This document shows positions 1 through 11,384 of a stretch of DNA of 64,000 nt, one piece after another (the stretch's first letter is position 1; each line of letters opens with the position of its first letter). The position numbers and the translations under genes are program-made. The notes beneath the pieces are model-generated. The model was not told the DNA's origin. It saw only the letters and a program-made list of their open reading frames with translations, and made no database searches. The stretch is from Batkoa obscura (taxonomy: Eukaryota; Entomophthoromycota; Entomophthoromycetes; Entomophthorales; Batkoaceae). The DNA lies in the NCBI GenBank assembly GCA_030770535.1, contig JASVEC010000047.1:186001-250000 (forward strand), in the 5' to 3' direction.

Positions 1-106
1 TACCCTTGTCTTTAATGAAATGAAGTTTACAGGGTCCATTAACTCTTCTCATTTGAATCATATTTATACTACTATTTATTTCAATAATTCTTACTTTAAA
101 CTCCAT
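1..106 (-). CDS. partial gene, possible KA1-like domain start
   Basis: A reading frame starts at an ATG at 106 on the minus strand and runs off the left edge, giving 35 residues. The pattern (hydrophobic strand FKVRIIEI, then INMIQMRRVNG, then a basic strand) resembles the start of the kinase-associated KA1 fold found at the C-terminus of Kin1/MARK-type kinases. No kinase domain is seen upstream, so it may be a stand-alone protein or a chance likeness. A TATAAAAAG lies about 30 nt upstream of the ATG. The KA1 call is tentative. Confidence 0.3.
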   Translation of the reverse strand, partial: MEFKVRIIEINSSINMIQMRRVNGPCKLHFIKDKG

Positions 107-880
107 CAATTTATTTCCTTTTTATACAAATTCAAATTTCCTTGCCATAAAACTCATCTTCTCTAATTACCAAAAATAGATTTGAAAATTCATTGATCTG
201 AAAGTTCTTTTAGACTTTAAGCACATTTGGCTGCTGAGCTACGGCGAAACTTAGATAGACATATATAGCTATATTTTATTCTCGAGATGAGATTCTTTGC
301 TTAAGTACTCTAAAGCTATGATCTGCTGGTTTATTACCGCATTGATTGATGCCATAATGTACACGGGACCCCTATACTGTGCTGACCTGTATGTAGTAGT
401 TTACTTGTATATGCCTGTCTGTTTCTTTATTTAGGAACTAGTTTATTAACCTAATTTATACACCAAGCTTGGTTAACCTTGGATTAAAATTTAATATTAG
501 TAGCATTAACGGGTATTTAATTTAAAACGAGTTAAATTACTCATTTAATAGTACCAATAAAAACAAATTAGCTTTATAATGATGAACAAATTATAAGGAG
601 TAGCTATTTTATGTAAAGTTGATAAACTTTATTTAAAATGTAAAACTATTTAACTATTAGCAATTGAGTAATAAATTTTATTCATACACAGTTGATTATT
701 TTTAGTTATTATGCCTAAAAGAGCGCAATTAATCATTGTAGCAACTACACTTTGCTTTATAAACCATAATAAATTATTTTGAAACACCTAAAATGTATAA
801 CTTTGATTAAATACATGAATTATTCTATAGAGTAAACCTTCAAAGTATAATACTTGTTTATAGTTTTATAATTTTAAAAT

Positions 881-917
881 ATGGGGATGTATTTTTGCGT
901 TCAAGAATTTATAGTAG
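881..917 (-). repeat. foldback repeat, terminal fragment
   Basis: It begins with the repeat terminus ATGGGGATGTATTTTTG and follows the consensus for about 35 bases before similarity is lost, so only one end of the ~100-bp element remains. Confidence 0.6.
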
Positions 918-1419
918 TTATTTAAGTTATAGTTATTTAAGTTATAACTCTTATTATAAAACTTTCTTTAAATAGAGAAACTGTTCTTCATTCATTTATT
1001 AGCTCTTAAAACAACTTAGTATTATACTGTTTTAAAAAATATTATTTAATTTATTATACATTTCCTTATATAATTTGATTATAGTAATGAATTACAGAGG
1101 TATCTACAAAAATAACCACATAGTCAATTAAAAAGTTTTTAATATATATATATACATTCTCAATTAAGCTTATTAAAATAAATTTGTTTTAAAAGTGGAA
1201 GTTTTACATCAAAAAAATCGTAAAAAAATAGTTTGAAACAGATTAAATATTTTTTAAAATCAAATAAATTATAGCTTATTTTATAATATTCACTTCTTCA
1301 AAATTGCTAAACAAAGTTTATTTAGTTTTTGTTTATTTGTACCAAATGTCTGTTTAGCTCTTATAAGTTTTTAAATTTACTTTGACTTATACTTAATCAT
1401 TCCTTTATTACATTTGTAA

Positions 1420-1461
1420 AATTAAAATTAAGAATTAAAATTAAAATTAAAAATTAAAAAC
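1420..1461. repeat. (AATTAAA)n-like simple repeat
   Basis: Imperfect tandem AATTAAAATTAAA units, low complexity. Confidence 0.7.
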
Positions 1462-2350
1462 AAATAAGCTAAATACTATTTTCCACTCAAACATAATATA
1501 TATATTTTAATAAATGTATTGATATTATGAAATTTTCAATTGTATTTAAAAAAAGGTATTTATAATCTGCACTTAATTCAACGAAGGTAAATCAATAAAC
1601 AATTTAATATATCATTTACATTTTAGTGCATATTTAAACAATTTATTTATTTGTTTAGCATTATTATTAAATCCTATAGTGTTAGAAAATCAAGGTAAAA
1701 AAATTAAAGTTACAACTTCTTTATTGTTTTTATACATTATGTAGCTAGTGCAGATAAAGCCTTAACTAAAAGGGTTAAAAAATATGACGTTAAAATGGTG
1801 AAACTAAAATAAGACAGCTTTTTACCTAGTTTTAAAATAGTGTACCATCTATAATATGAACTTCCATACTATCTTTATCTCTTATCTATCTGGGTATATA
1901 TAACGTTAGTGATTTAGTTCATCTCTTATAAACTCTTAATAGGAAGTTATTTAAGCAAAAAATAAACCTAGTCTGTTAAGTATCTTATTTTTGACGGTAA
2001 AGTTTTAAACCCCTTTCTAAATAACTTACTTTTATTTGCTCATCTATTATAATAATAATTTATTAAATTAACAGGGCCTAAGAACTTCTTAACGATTACT
2101 ATTTATAAAGCACTGTAAGGTTTAATAAACTCTTGTAAAGTGTATTAATTAGCATAAACATTAACAGTCTTGAACTACAAATAAAAAATATATATAACAT
2201 TAAACTCATCTTGTGTGTTTTCGATAATATAATTAAAAAAATGAAATATTTAATGATAAATTAAATCTAGTAACAATGTATTATATAATCTCATCAAAAT
2301 AAGGCATAAATCAACATGATAAGATAATAATTTAGTAATTTTATAAATGA

Positions 2351-2927
2351 TCAATGAATATTTCTAACTGCCTTCGAGGCCAATAGATTTTCGATGTAAT
2401 GGTTCAAAACACTTAGTTCCTTTTCTTTGTTTGTAAAACTCTCTTTAACCTGCCTTAAATCATTTAGCTTCCCTATTTAATTTTAATTTAATTTCTACTA
2501 TATTTTACTATTATTAAATTACTTCTTAATACTTCTTGATTAGCTGTTATCTTCCTACATTATTGTCAACAATTTAATTTAAGCTTATATTATTCTCTTA
2601 CTTTATAAGTACTTCTTTTTCCTCAGATAAATTAGGTGGTATTGGAGAACCGTTTAATGGTGAAAAAAAGCTTGAGTTAAAACCATCGATTAATTTGCCT
2701 TGCTCCCTACAGGAATCACAAATAAACTGTAAATATGTTCACTTTAATTAAATGAAGCTAATTTACCTCCAAAACGGCTGGTATAAACTCGAAGTGCTCT
2801 GTAACTCCTCTTGCATAAAGTTAAGCTCACTATTAGTACTATTTCTTTTTGAGCTTCTACTTGTAAATACATCTATGTCTTCTGTATCATCGCCAAAATT
2901 TATTAATAGTTCTTCTATGGGTTCCAT
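2351..2927 (-). CDS. small Rab11-FIP-like coiled-coil protein, four exons
   Basis: Four exons (2927-2767, 2706-2602, 2554-2523, 2472-2351) joined by 47-60 nt introns with GTAAAT/GTAAGA/GTAATT donors and TAG acceptors give one 139-residue frame. The N-terminus is acidic (residues 1-20), the middle is Ser/Pro-rich, and residues about 88-135 form a charged coiled coil. The C-terminus reads ELSVLNHYIENLLASKAVRN, which matches the shape of the FIP Rab-binding motif (YIDNLL plus a short tail). Family members bind Rab11-type GTPases on recycling endosomes through a homodimeric coiled coil, so a vesicle-traffic adaptor role is inferred. No C2 domain is present; it is much shorter than animal FIPs. 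All splice phases agree, which supports the model, but the family call rests on one short motif. Confidence 0.5.
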
Positions 2928-3694
2928 GATTCTAATAATAATATAAAGTGGTTTTTGTTTAATTTTAGTCTCTTTTTTAAAAATGAAGATTTTGCATATT
3001 TTTCTAATCTGTTGAATGTGTTGTGCAAGTTAATTTAATTTTAGTCTTTGTAGATTTAGTTTACAACTTGTCATATAAGATTTCTTCTAATATTGTTTTC
3101 AATTTTCTTTTTGAAATGGTATTTTAAATTTAAATGTTAAAAGTTATATGATATTAACCTGTATTAGTTTATAACTATTTATTAAAACTACTACCTCCTT
3201 TTATCTATAACCTAACTATAATAAACCCTTTTTTCTTTTTCTATAACCCCCTAAAGCTTGACTTTTAATATACAAAATTGATATTGTTGTACAGTAGTTT
3301 TAATAAATCAATTTGTTTATTTGGGTCTTAAGGAAATACAAATTCAACTTACTATAATACATGCTTACATATTCATGTTATGTCGCTATTAAACAAAGCT
3401 TTATATTAATTGTATATTATAACGTTGAAATTACCTACGTCATTTGTGAGATAAGCTTAATTTTGATTTAAGTTATGTATAAAATATACAAATATATAAA
3501 GTAGAATAAATTTAAATAAAATTTATTAAAATAAAAAATATGGAACAGAATAAGATCATAAAACTCCGATTATAAATCTGTAGTAACTATAGTTTAAAAA
3601 ACAAGATGATCCATCTTACTAAACACTCAATTTAACTACTAATTTATATAATAAAGGAAGACAATTTATTAATATTATTTTTAAAAAAGATTTG
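2928..3694. other. intergenic, nothing recognised
   Basis: AT-rich DNA between two minus-strand genes. It holds the promoter of the FIP-like gene and the 3' end of the DUF4203 gene. No repeats or coding signal seen. Confidence 0.5.
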
Positions 3695-4825
3695 TTAAAT
3701 TAGTTCATTTTTGACTTGTAAATTATTTTGATGGTGGTAATGGCAATGGCTTAACCTTTGGGATGGTGATAAACCAGATGAGAGGCGAGTAGGTGGTGTT
3801 GGTAAATGCCTATGTGGAATTGGTGAGGCCCTGACATCTCTTGATGCCAATGGTGGTGTACTAAGTTGAGAATGTGTGTTTGAGCTGGATGGCATATCAT
3901 CTATTTTGATTTCTGGAGCTTGATTATTTGGTGAACCGCCTAAAGTTACATCATTACTTGAAGGCGACTTAACAGATCCCTTTGGGGTAGTTATTAATTT
4001 ATGATCTAATTCTATTTGCTCTCTTTCTAAATAATAATTTTTATAATGCAAATATCCAACAATAAATAACAGAACAATAGATAATCCAAATAAAGTATAC
4101 GAAGTTATATTAGCTGCTCTTGCTTTAACACTTCTTTCAACCTTTAAAAGCGCCAATGTCCCATCTAAAACTGCCATAATACCAATTTGTAATAAATTAA
4201 ACGCTGTACAAGGTATCACAATAATTTGAAAAGACTCGTTAAAAACAAAGCTCATACAGCCAATAATAATTCCTAAAGCAATAGCGCATAACAATAATAC
4301 TATCTCAGAAGGCACTATTTTATAAAATAAATTCATTGCTGAAAACCCACCTGCGAATCCTATCATTACTGGGCTATACTTTTTAAGACTTTTTACTGTT
4401 GTTAAAGATATGCCTGATATCAATGATATTAGTCCAGTGGTTCCTACTATACTCCAAAAAAAACTTGTCGCAAATGGTCCGGTTGATTTAACTAAAATAT
4501 AGTATCCTTGAGACCCTATAGCAAACGTTATAGCACCTAAATGGAATTAATTTACTTAGTTTGATTTTAGGTTGGTTGAATTACCAAAGAAATAAGAAGT
4601 GGAAACAAACGTAACTAAACTCCTTGCTCTTATATTAGTTATTGCAATAGTTAGTCCAAATATAGCTCCTAAACCTCCAAATACTATATAAATGATACAT
4701 GCCCAAACTAGAGTAAAAAATGATTAGAAATTGAATTGCGTATAAAGTATATCAAGCTTTTGAACTATCTTTGCTCATTTTTACTTACATCCGATATTGG
4801 TATAATAAATATCAAAGTTTGCCAT
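3695..4825 (-). CDS. TMEM198-like (DUF4203) membrane protein, three exons, long tail
   Basis: Exons 4825-4789, 4707-4585 and 4536-3695 (introns 81 and 48 nt) give 333 residues. The first ~220 residues hold about seven hydrophobic helices with small-residue-rich packing typical of the TM7S3/TM198-like domain. Exon 1 and exon 2 are 37 and 123 nt, exactly as in the paralogue at 15245, and the second intron splits a Gly codon at the same place (YFFG/A). A cytosolic tail of about 100 residues follows, rich in Ser, Pro and His with several proline-directed sites (STPP, ASPIP, PTPP, LSPS), absent from the other copies. Animal TMEM198 is linked to Wnt receptor phosphorylation; the fungal role is unknown. 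The tail suggests regulation by CDK or MAP kinases (inference). Confidence 0.75.
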
Positions 4826-6095
4826 TGCTATTTTTACTTTGAAATAAACGAAAGGGTATAATAAGTATGGAATGAAGTGATAAAAAATTGATGTTGAAAT
4901 TGGAATTTTAACTTGTAAAATTGATGCTATTGAATTTTATCTATTATTCCTAATTTTTTCAAATAAACATAAATTAATAGAAAAAATAAAAAGATAAAGG
5001 TATGAATGAATTATAAATTATTAAAAAAATTAAGTATTTTTTTTCTCGTTAAAAATTACCCTCAATTGGCTAATCTTTATTTGCTCAAAATAAACGAAGT
5101 TTTTATTTAACTGTTCGAGAAACCTTGCCAATAAGTTAAATTAATTAAGGTTTTCGAAGTTACGCAAGTACTTTATGCAACCAAATAGAGCTTTTATTAA
5201 AAACAAATAGTAATACCAACATTAAAACTCTATTAAAGTGTTTTATTATTATCAGTAAATGGGAATATAGTTATTTATTCTAGCCTGCCACCTTTGATTT
5301 CTATTTTTAAATCAAAAATTGTATATAATTCTATTTTTAGATTCAAATGAAGCACAATAAGATAACTTTCTCATTGAAATTGAATATTATTGAAAACTTC
5401 CTACTTTTTTGAGATGGTTAAAATTACTAAAACATAAAAATGGGTTAGTACTTTGTTATGATATTAAATTTCATTGCTTTTTCTTTCAAAAATGACATAA
5501 TAAATTCCAAATTAATGAGGTATTCGACTTTTATATTAAAATAGCAAAAACATAATTTAAAAAATGAGGATTTAACGTAAAACTTTAAAATATTAAAATA
5601 AAGCCACCTTTTGTTATATAATAAGTCATTGTTAAAATAATGAAATGAAGTTAATAACCAGTAAATAATATGATTTTTTAAATATCATCAACAAATAATT
5701 TATTTTTTTGCTTTAATTTTACTTTAACTGTTTTTTAACTGTAACTTGGGATAATTCCAAGTCATTAAATCATATGGGAAGATCTATCCAATGAGAGTGG
5801 ATCATTAGATTTTAAAAAGTCATCCTTTTATAGTGTTCGTTTTGGAAGGAATTGAATTATATATTTTTTTTATCATACAGCATTTTCTATAAGCACAACT
5901 GTTGCAGCTCTTTTATGAACTAGCTAGAGGTAGTTTGTATAATAAAACTGTTTTTTAAAGATTTAATCGATGGCTAATGCGAATATCGATGAATTTTGGT
6001 ATATATTTTAAAGTAAAATGAACAGTCGACTATTTACAAAAGAACTACAATAACCAAAAACAACGCTTATAAAAAATAACATGTGTGTATGATAT
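4826..6095. other. gene-free AT-rich stretch
   Basis: No coding region, RNA gene or recognisable repeat seen. Confidence 0.45.
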
Positions 6096-6447
6096 AAGTT
6101 AAGTTTATACCAAAAGATCTTGTCAAACAAAAATACATCTTAACAAATAAAAAGATCTGCAGTTAAATATTGAGCAAAGATTCATCTAATCCTATTTTGC
6201 AACTGCATTGCGACTTAATTACTGACTTATTTGAGAGTAAAACTTTTATAAATCACGTTGAATTGTACATTAAGCTTTTGGAAACTAAATCGACAAATAT
6301 TTGGCCTTGAAATTATTGCAATTTTGATCGCACTTTGTTGCAAAACTGTAATAAAAATGATACCCCTCTTTGATATTTAGCTATAAATCTTTTTATTTAC
6401 TAAAGATGTATTTTTACTTGACAAGGTCTTTTGGCATAAACTTGACT
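6096..6447. mobile_element. MITE-like element with ~60-bp terminal inverted repeats
   Basis: The left arm (about 6097-6157) and right arm (about 6386-6446) are imperfect reverse complements, sharing AAGTTTATRCCAAAAGAYCT and AAAAATACATCTT in the same order. The ~350-bp element has no coding capacity. No clear target duplication is visible, so the superfamily is not assigned. It is a plain non-autonomous DNA element by structure. Confidence 0.65.
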
Positions 6448-6812
6448 CAAAAATGAAAACAATTTTTTCAGAATTTAAATCAATTAAAAATGATCAAAAT
6501 ATTGGAGCAAAAAAGGTATTTATATTGTAAATATATTTAGTAATTATTTTTTGTTTAGTTTATAATAACAAAACCAATTCATTTTTAAACATAGGTTATC
6601 TTTATATCTTGTTTTACTTATATATAAAACTTTGGAGTTTGTATCTTCATATACTAATAATTAAATACAGACATGGTAACTCTATATTGTACTATTAATC
6701 TAACTTAAACTTAGATTAAAGCTTAGAACTTTGTATTTTCTGTGTATAAAATTAGAAAGGGCTGTCATAATTATATTCAGCTAATTCAAAAATAAAGATA
6801 CTTAATCCTTAT

Positions 6813-7060
6813 TTAACCCCTTGGATACTAAATGTTCATTTTTTATTGTTTGGGTGGATCGTGATGTCAAATTTATTTTATTGGTTATATTAGCATATTT
6901 TTGAAATTTAGTACCTAAAGGGTTAGTTTAATTTAAATCTGTAAGCAATATTTCATCATTTTATTTTGATTTAAAACCATATGCGACCAATGTTCATAAT
7001 TGAATTTTGAGTAGTAAAAATTTAACGAGCAATATTCGTCCACGGTACTCAAGTGGTTAA
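6813..7060. mobile_element. possible piggyBac-like MITE flanked by TTAA
   Basis: The left end reads TTAACCCCTTGGATAC and the right end, read on the other strand, TTAACCACTTGAGTAC. TTAA at both edges fits the piggyBac target duplication, and CCCTT-type ends fit that superfamily. A subterminal inverted copy (TAACCCTTTAGGTACTAAAT, minus strand) lies at about 6907-6927. About 248 bp, no coding capacity. Other copies would be needed to be certain of the ends. Confidence 0.45.
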
Positions 7061-7139
7061 AGGATTTAAATAGAGATACGAAACTGATAGTAATAACTAA
7101 AATAAACAATAATAAAGCTGTAAATATTTTTTATTAATG

Positions 7140-9065
7140 ATAAGAATTTATTAGTTGTTTTGAATCTTTAGCAACTTCTTCCTAAACTTTGTATAGATTG
7201 GAAGCAGTTTCTGTATTGTAAGTTTTATGATTTTTAGCTGGATTCCAGGCAAATTCTAAAGGACGAAGCTCCCTAAATTTAGAAGAGTAAAATTTTCTAA
7301 CAGTGAAATGAAGATTGCCCCTGGTCGGAAGTGGTTGTAGAGCAGCAGGGTCTTTATTTAATCCGGGATATTCTAAGCCATCTAAAAGACTGTTAAGATA
7401 ATAAATGGTACCATCAACAAGGAAACCAATAATAGCATCTTTGTTTTAGAAATCACCAAAAGCATAGCTCTTAACATTGCAGAATCCCTGCATATCGTCA
7501 TTTAATAAAGTACAGGTAGAATAGCAGATAGAGTTGGAAAATAAAGTAATGTTTTCTGTTTTAAGTGGTTATTTGTTATTAACTAATAATGGTTTTAGTG
7601 GCTTGACGCCACATTTTTTTTTGGAATTGAGGTGTATTTGACTTTTTCTGTTAGTACCACGATAATAGATCTTAATTTTAGCAAAGCATTTTGTGAAGCA
7701 AGTGGTTTTCTGTCAAGTTGATTATAGTCAATTGGATTTAGAAAAATACATTAGTATCATCTAGGGTAAGCTTAACAAGTAAAGGAGACCAGCGGATGTC
7801 AGTATTAAAAAACTAATAGAAGGATTTGAAAAGAAATAATATAGCACATTATAACACTAAAAAATGGTGGTGGCACCATTATTACTTACATCTAGTATTA
7901 GTTTTTCGGCTTATCGGCTTTTAAGTGCCTTTAAATTATTAATAATTTCATTATACTAATCAGATCCTTGTTCAACTGAAAAGGTAGAAATGTGAACAAC
8001 ATCTACATTATCGGTCAAAATGTAAGTTTTTACATAAGTACCATAGAGAATTACAATTAAAAGCAGGTCAATCGATCTAGAGTCTTTAAATTCAACTAAA
8101 GTTTTGATTGAGATTTCCTTAACTTCTGGTACTTTTAATGGTTGAAACTTATTGTTACTCCTCCAAGATTTATTCCTATGAGATCATCAAGATCAGTTGT
8201 TTCACAATTATTGTCATAAAAAGATTTGAAATTAGCAAAGGTTTTTTTAATTTGGAGTAGCAATATAAGTTATAACTACTTCTTTCTCATTATTACCAAC
8301 ATGAGTCCTAAATTTTAGAGTTTCTTTAACTAGCAGAATAGGAGTGAATTCAAAGCTACCATAGCTAACACCATGTTGATTATTACTTTGAATAGAATGT
8401 GGAAGAGTATGTTTCATATAAGAGTTAACATCTCTTGAACTACCAACATAATGCTTAGTATATTTTTTGGCAAATCAAGTGGTTATTTGTCATCTGTAAA
8501 TAATATTTCAGCAGCTTCCCAAGTATCAAGGAGCGTTTGTTCATATTTTAAATCTCGAGAGATCTTGACTTTCATTTGTGCCAATTTACCCTCTTCTGTG
8601 TATAATGTAAAGAGTTATCTGAAAGCAAAACTACAGAAACAATCAGAAGTAGATATAATATGATCATCCTTTAAATTGTTAAAGAATTTAATAATAGCAA
8701 CTTTGAAATCATATTTAGCATCGTGTTTTTTATACAATATCTTTTTCAATACAGAATTGATATCAGTATTACTAAGCACTTTGGGATCAGGGGATATTTT
8801 AGCTATATTAATAGAAGTATATAGGGGAAAGATCTCTTTTAAAATATTTGAAATATAATTACGCACTTTATCAGTTAATTCAAAGTTACTATAACAGAGA
8901 AGGACATCTTTATAACCAGTTATTGACTTGTTAACTACTTTGCCACAGTGATTAGCAATTTTAGTATTGCTTTGACCAATTGCTAAAGTAAAGAAGAAAG
9001 CTGTCAGTAGGGTAAAACTAAATCATGTAGTATTAGATGAAGAGTTATTTTCTATCTGGATTGGT
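7140..9065 (-). pseudogene. decayed gene for a long secreted protein
   Basis: On the minus strand a nearly continuous but broken coding signal runs for about 1.9 kb. It opens with a signal-peptide-like stretch (FTLLTAFFFTLAIGQS) that no longer has an in-frame ATG. Clear protein-like segments follow in changing frames, among them KHYVGSSRDVNSYMKHTLPH, CRIKIYY-type Cys-rich sequence near 7650-7700, and GFLVDGTIYYLNSLLDGLEY near 7400. Many stops and frame changes interrupt it, so it is not functional. Original length was probably about 600 residues. I do not recognise the family. Introns may explain a few breaks but not all. Confidence 0.6.
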
Positions 9066-9291
9066 GACTTTTTGACTGTGTTTTAGCTTCTTTATATACT
9101 TATTTTACAAAAAGTTTGCCTACATCATTAATACATGATGGTTATTTTTATTTTTATTGTTTTCAAAGAAATAACTTTTAGTAATAATTTCTACTATGGC
9201 TATATTGATCTTCATTCTACTATTCAATTTTTTTAGTATGCTTTTCATAAAGCATATATGTTTATCTTTGGCTCTGCAAAACCTTTACTAT

Positions 9292-9681
9292 TGTGAAATC
9301 TGGTACTCATTTGGAGTCAAGAACAGCTATTGCTGTTGACTACACTATAAGTCGAAAGGTCTTAGTTTATGTGACTAAGATAGACTTGGGTTATGAGGAA
9401 TAGCACGTAATAGGTTACAAGCTATATACGACAAATAGAATAGACAATACTAATGTAAAATCTATGTAAAATACTATTAAGAAAACTTAGTGGCTTTATT
9501 AAATGTTCGAGATATCAGGAATTAATTTAGTTAAAAAGCCTCGAACTATTATACTCTGTAAACTCTTTTATACTCTGAAAAGTATAAGTATCAAAATGAG
9601 AAGATAATATTCTTTTGGGTGGAACTAGAAATTCATAACAAATCAAAATAATTAACCATACTGACAAAGCGATATTTCACA
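9292..9681. mobile_element. solo LTR of an LTR retrotransposon (fossil)
   Basis: It starts TGTGAAATCTGG and ends ATTTCACA (TG...CA termini), with a 4-bp direct duplication CTAT on both sides. It is homologous along its length to 39946-40408. No internal coding region accompanies it, so this is a solo LTR. The two copies differ by many substitutions and one ~70-bp length difference, so the insertion is old. Confidence 0.7.
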
Positions 9682-9699
9682 CTATAAAACACTATTTGA

Positions 9700-9798
9700 C
9701 TATATTTTTTTGATTTCACCTCTTTTTCCATTTCTTAAAGGCTGTTTGAGTGGAAGAGTTGTTGATAAAATTCTTAGACACAAAAAATACATTCCCAT
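9700..9798 (+). repeat. foldback repeat copy
   Basis: Matches the ~100-bp consensus from TTTTTTTGATTTCA through GCTGTTTGAGTGGAA to ACATTCCCA. The left terminus is degraded. It lies 19 bp from the solo LTR. Confidence 0.75.
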
Positions 9799-10647
9799 TT
9801 ATTACAATTTTGTTCATGTATTTGGTGTTCATTTTATATATCATTATGTTGATGTTTGATAATATAATTAGTGATGTAAAGGCATTAGTAAATATTTGGA
9901 AAAAAGGTAATGTACAGTAAATTTCTTGTAATAATATACTAGTGACTAGCAATGTTAGATTAAATTTAAAATCATAAAGTTTGTATAATATCTGGGAAAA
10001 TTATATTTATTTTGAGATTGCTATTTTTAATTTAAATTCATTCATTCAATAAATTTTAGTATGATTGATTTTTAGTTCGCATGAAAAATTAGGTGACTAT
10101 ACTACTTAAATTGATTTATGAACTATTCCTAGGTTAGTATGAATATCCATTTGATATAAATTATTCAAGAAAACAGACAATAGTTTTGTGTTAATGTTAA
10201 AAATCAAGCTTTAAGCAGATTGCTATTTTTTTACTATTGAAATTTATATGAAAGAAATAGTTGAATCTCTGATTATAAATTTTGGAGCAAACATCAATCC
10301 TTACTTTAGTTTTGGTTGATTTAAGAATCAATAAAGCACAGAAAAAGCTATTATGTATTCAAAAGTCAGTCCAATTAAATACTAATAGTACTTATTTAAT
10401 AAATGTATCATAATAATATAATATAGTTTTATATTCTTAAAGGATCTAGAGTATAATCCATATTTTTATAATGAAATAGAAACAAGGTTAAATTTTAAAT
10501 CATTTTAATATAAAGTTTTTAGTTCTAGCTTTTAGTTTTTTTAATCAACATTAGTTTTAAAGATTTATAATTTCGTTTAATTTAAGTATTAAAATCGACT
10601 TAGTCTCAGAGTATAAAAATATTATATAGGATGGTTTTTATGACATA
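9799..10647. other. gene-free stretch
   Basis: AT-rich; no coding or structural signal seen. Confidence 0.45.
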
Positions 10648-10752
10648 ATATGGAGATGTGTTTTTGTGTTCAAGAATCTTACTAGTAATTTTTCCAATCA
10701 AATAGCGCTTAAAAAGTGGAAAAAGTAATGAAGTAAAAAAAAACGCCCCCAT
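10648..10752 (-). repeat. foldback repeat copy
   Basis: Minus orientation, full length, ends TATGGAGATGTG and GCCCCCATA, with the core CAAATAGCGCTTAAAA. Confidence 0.85.
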
Positions 10753-10820
10753 ATACTAACTAACCTATTACCTTATAATAGTACTATTGGACAATTTTCT
10801 TACCATATTTATTATAAATT

Positions 10821-10921
10821 TGGGAGTGTTTTTTCGACTTCATTATTTTTTCCATTTTTTAAGCGCTATTTGAGCGGAAAGTTTGTTAATAAAATTCTCA
10901 AATACAAAGATACATCCCCAT
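10821..10921 (+). repeat. foldback repeat copy
   Basis: Plus orientation, full length, TGGGAGTGTTTTTTCG to ATACATCCCCA. It sits 68 bp from the previous copy in the opposite orientation. Confidence 0.85.
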
Positions 10922-11285
10922 TTATTAGTTAGTTTTTATAATTAACTTGTTAGGCCACAAATACATATAGATATCTTAAATAAAAAGCTACATTTAATTA
11001 GCAGTATTAAATATTTCCAGCTAATTAAATTATGTTGCTAAAATTCCTAAATTCCACTAATTAAATACTAATAGCTATGATAAATACATTCAGCTTTTTT
11101 GTTTTGATAAGTTGATCACAATCATGCTTTTCAAAAACTAATGTCACTTTAAAAGTTAATTATAATTTTCTTTTTGATATATGCTGTTGAGTTTTATTAT
11201 AGATTTTTCAAATTTAAATAAATTACTCTTGATTTTTGAACTGTTTTTGGTTTAAATGAGTAGTTATATATTATTAAAAGTATGA

Positions 11286-11384
11286 TATGGGGTGTTTTTT
11301 TGGTTTCATTACTTTCTCTATTTTTCAAGCACCATTTGAGGGGGAATTGTTAATAAGATTTTTAAACACAAAAATACATCCCCA
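11286..11384 (+). repeat. foldback repeat copy
   Basis: Plus orientation, ATGGGGTGTTTTTTTGG to ATACATCCCCA; the core has diverged (CAAGCACCATTTGAGG). Confidence 0.85.

Larger units (their letters stand above)
107..2350. other. gene-free AT-rich stretch
   Basis: No convincing coding region is seen on either strand. It contains a patch of higher GC at about 190-440 with no frame or recognisable RNA fold, a fragment of the foldback repeat at 881-917 and a simple repeat at 1420-1461. Confidence 0.5.

Noticed and set aside
225-260. tRNA-like A box on the minus strand
   Set aside because: TAGCTCAGCAG is present but no B box or cloverleaf follows.
7600-7615. GTGGC...GCCAC palindrome as a regulatory site
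   Set aside because: Lies inside the decayed coding sequence and is short enough to be chance.
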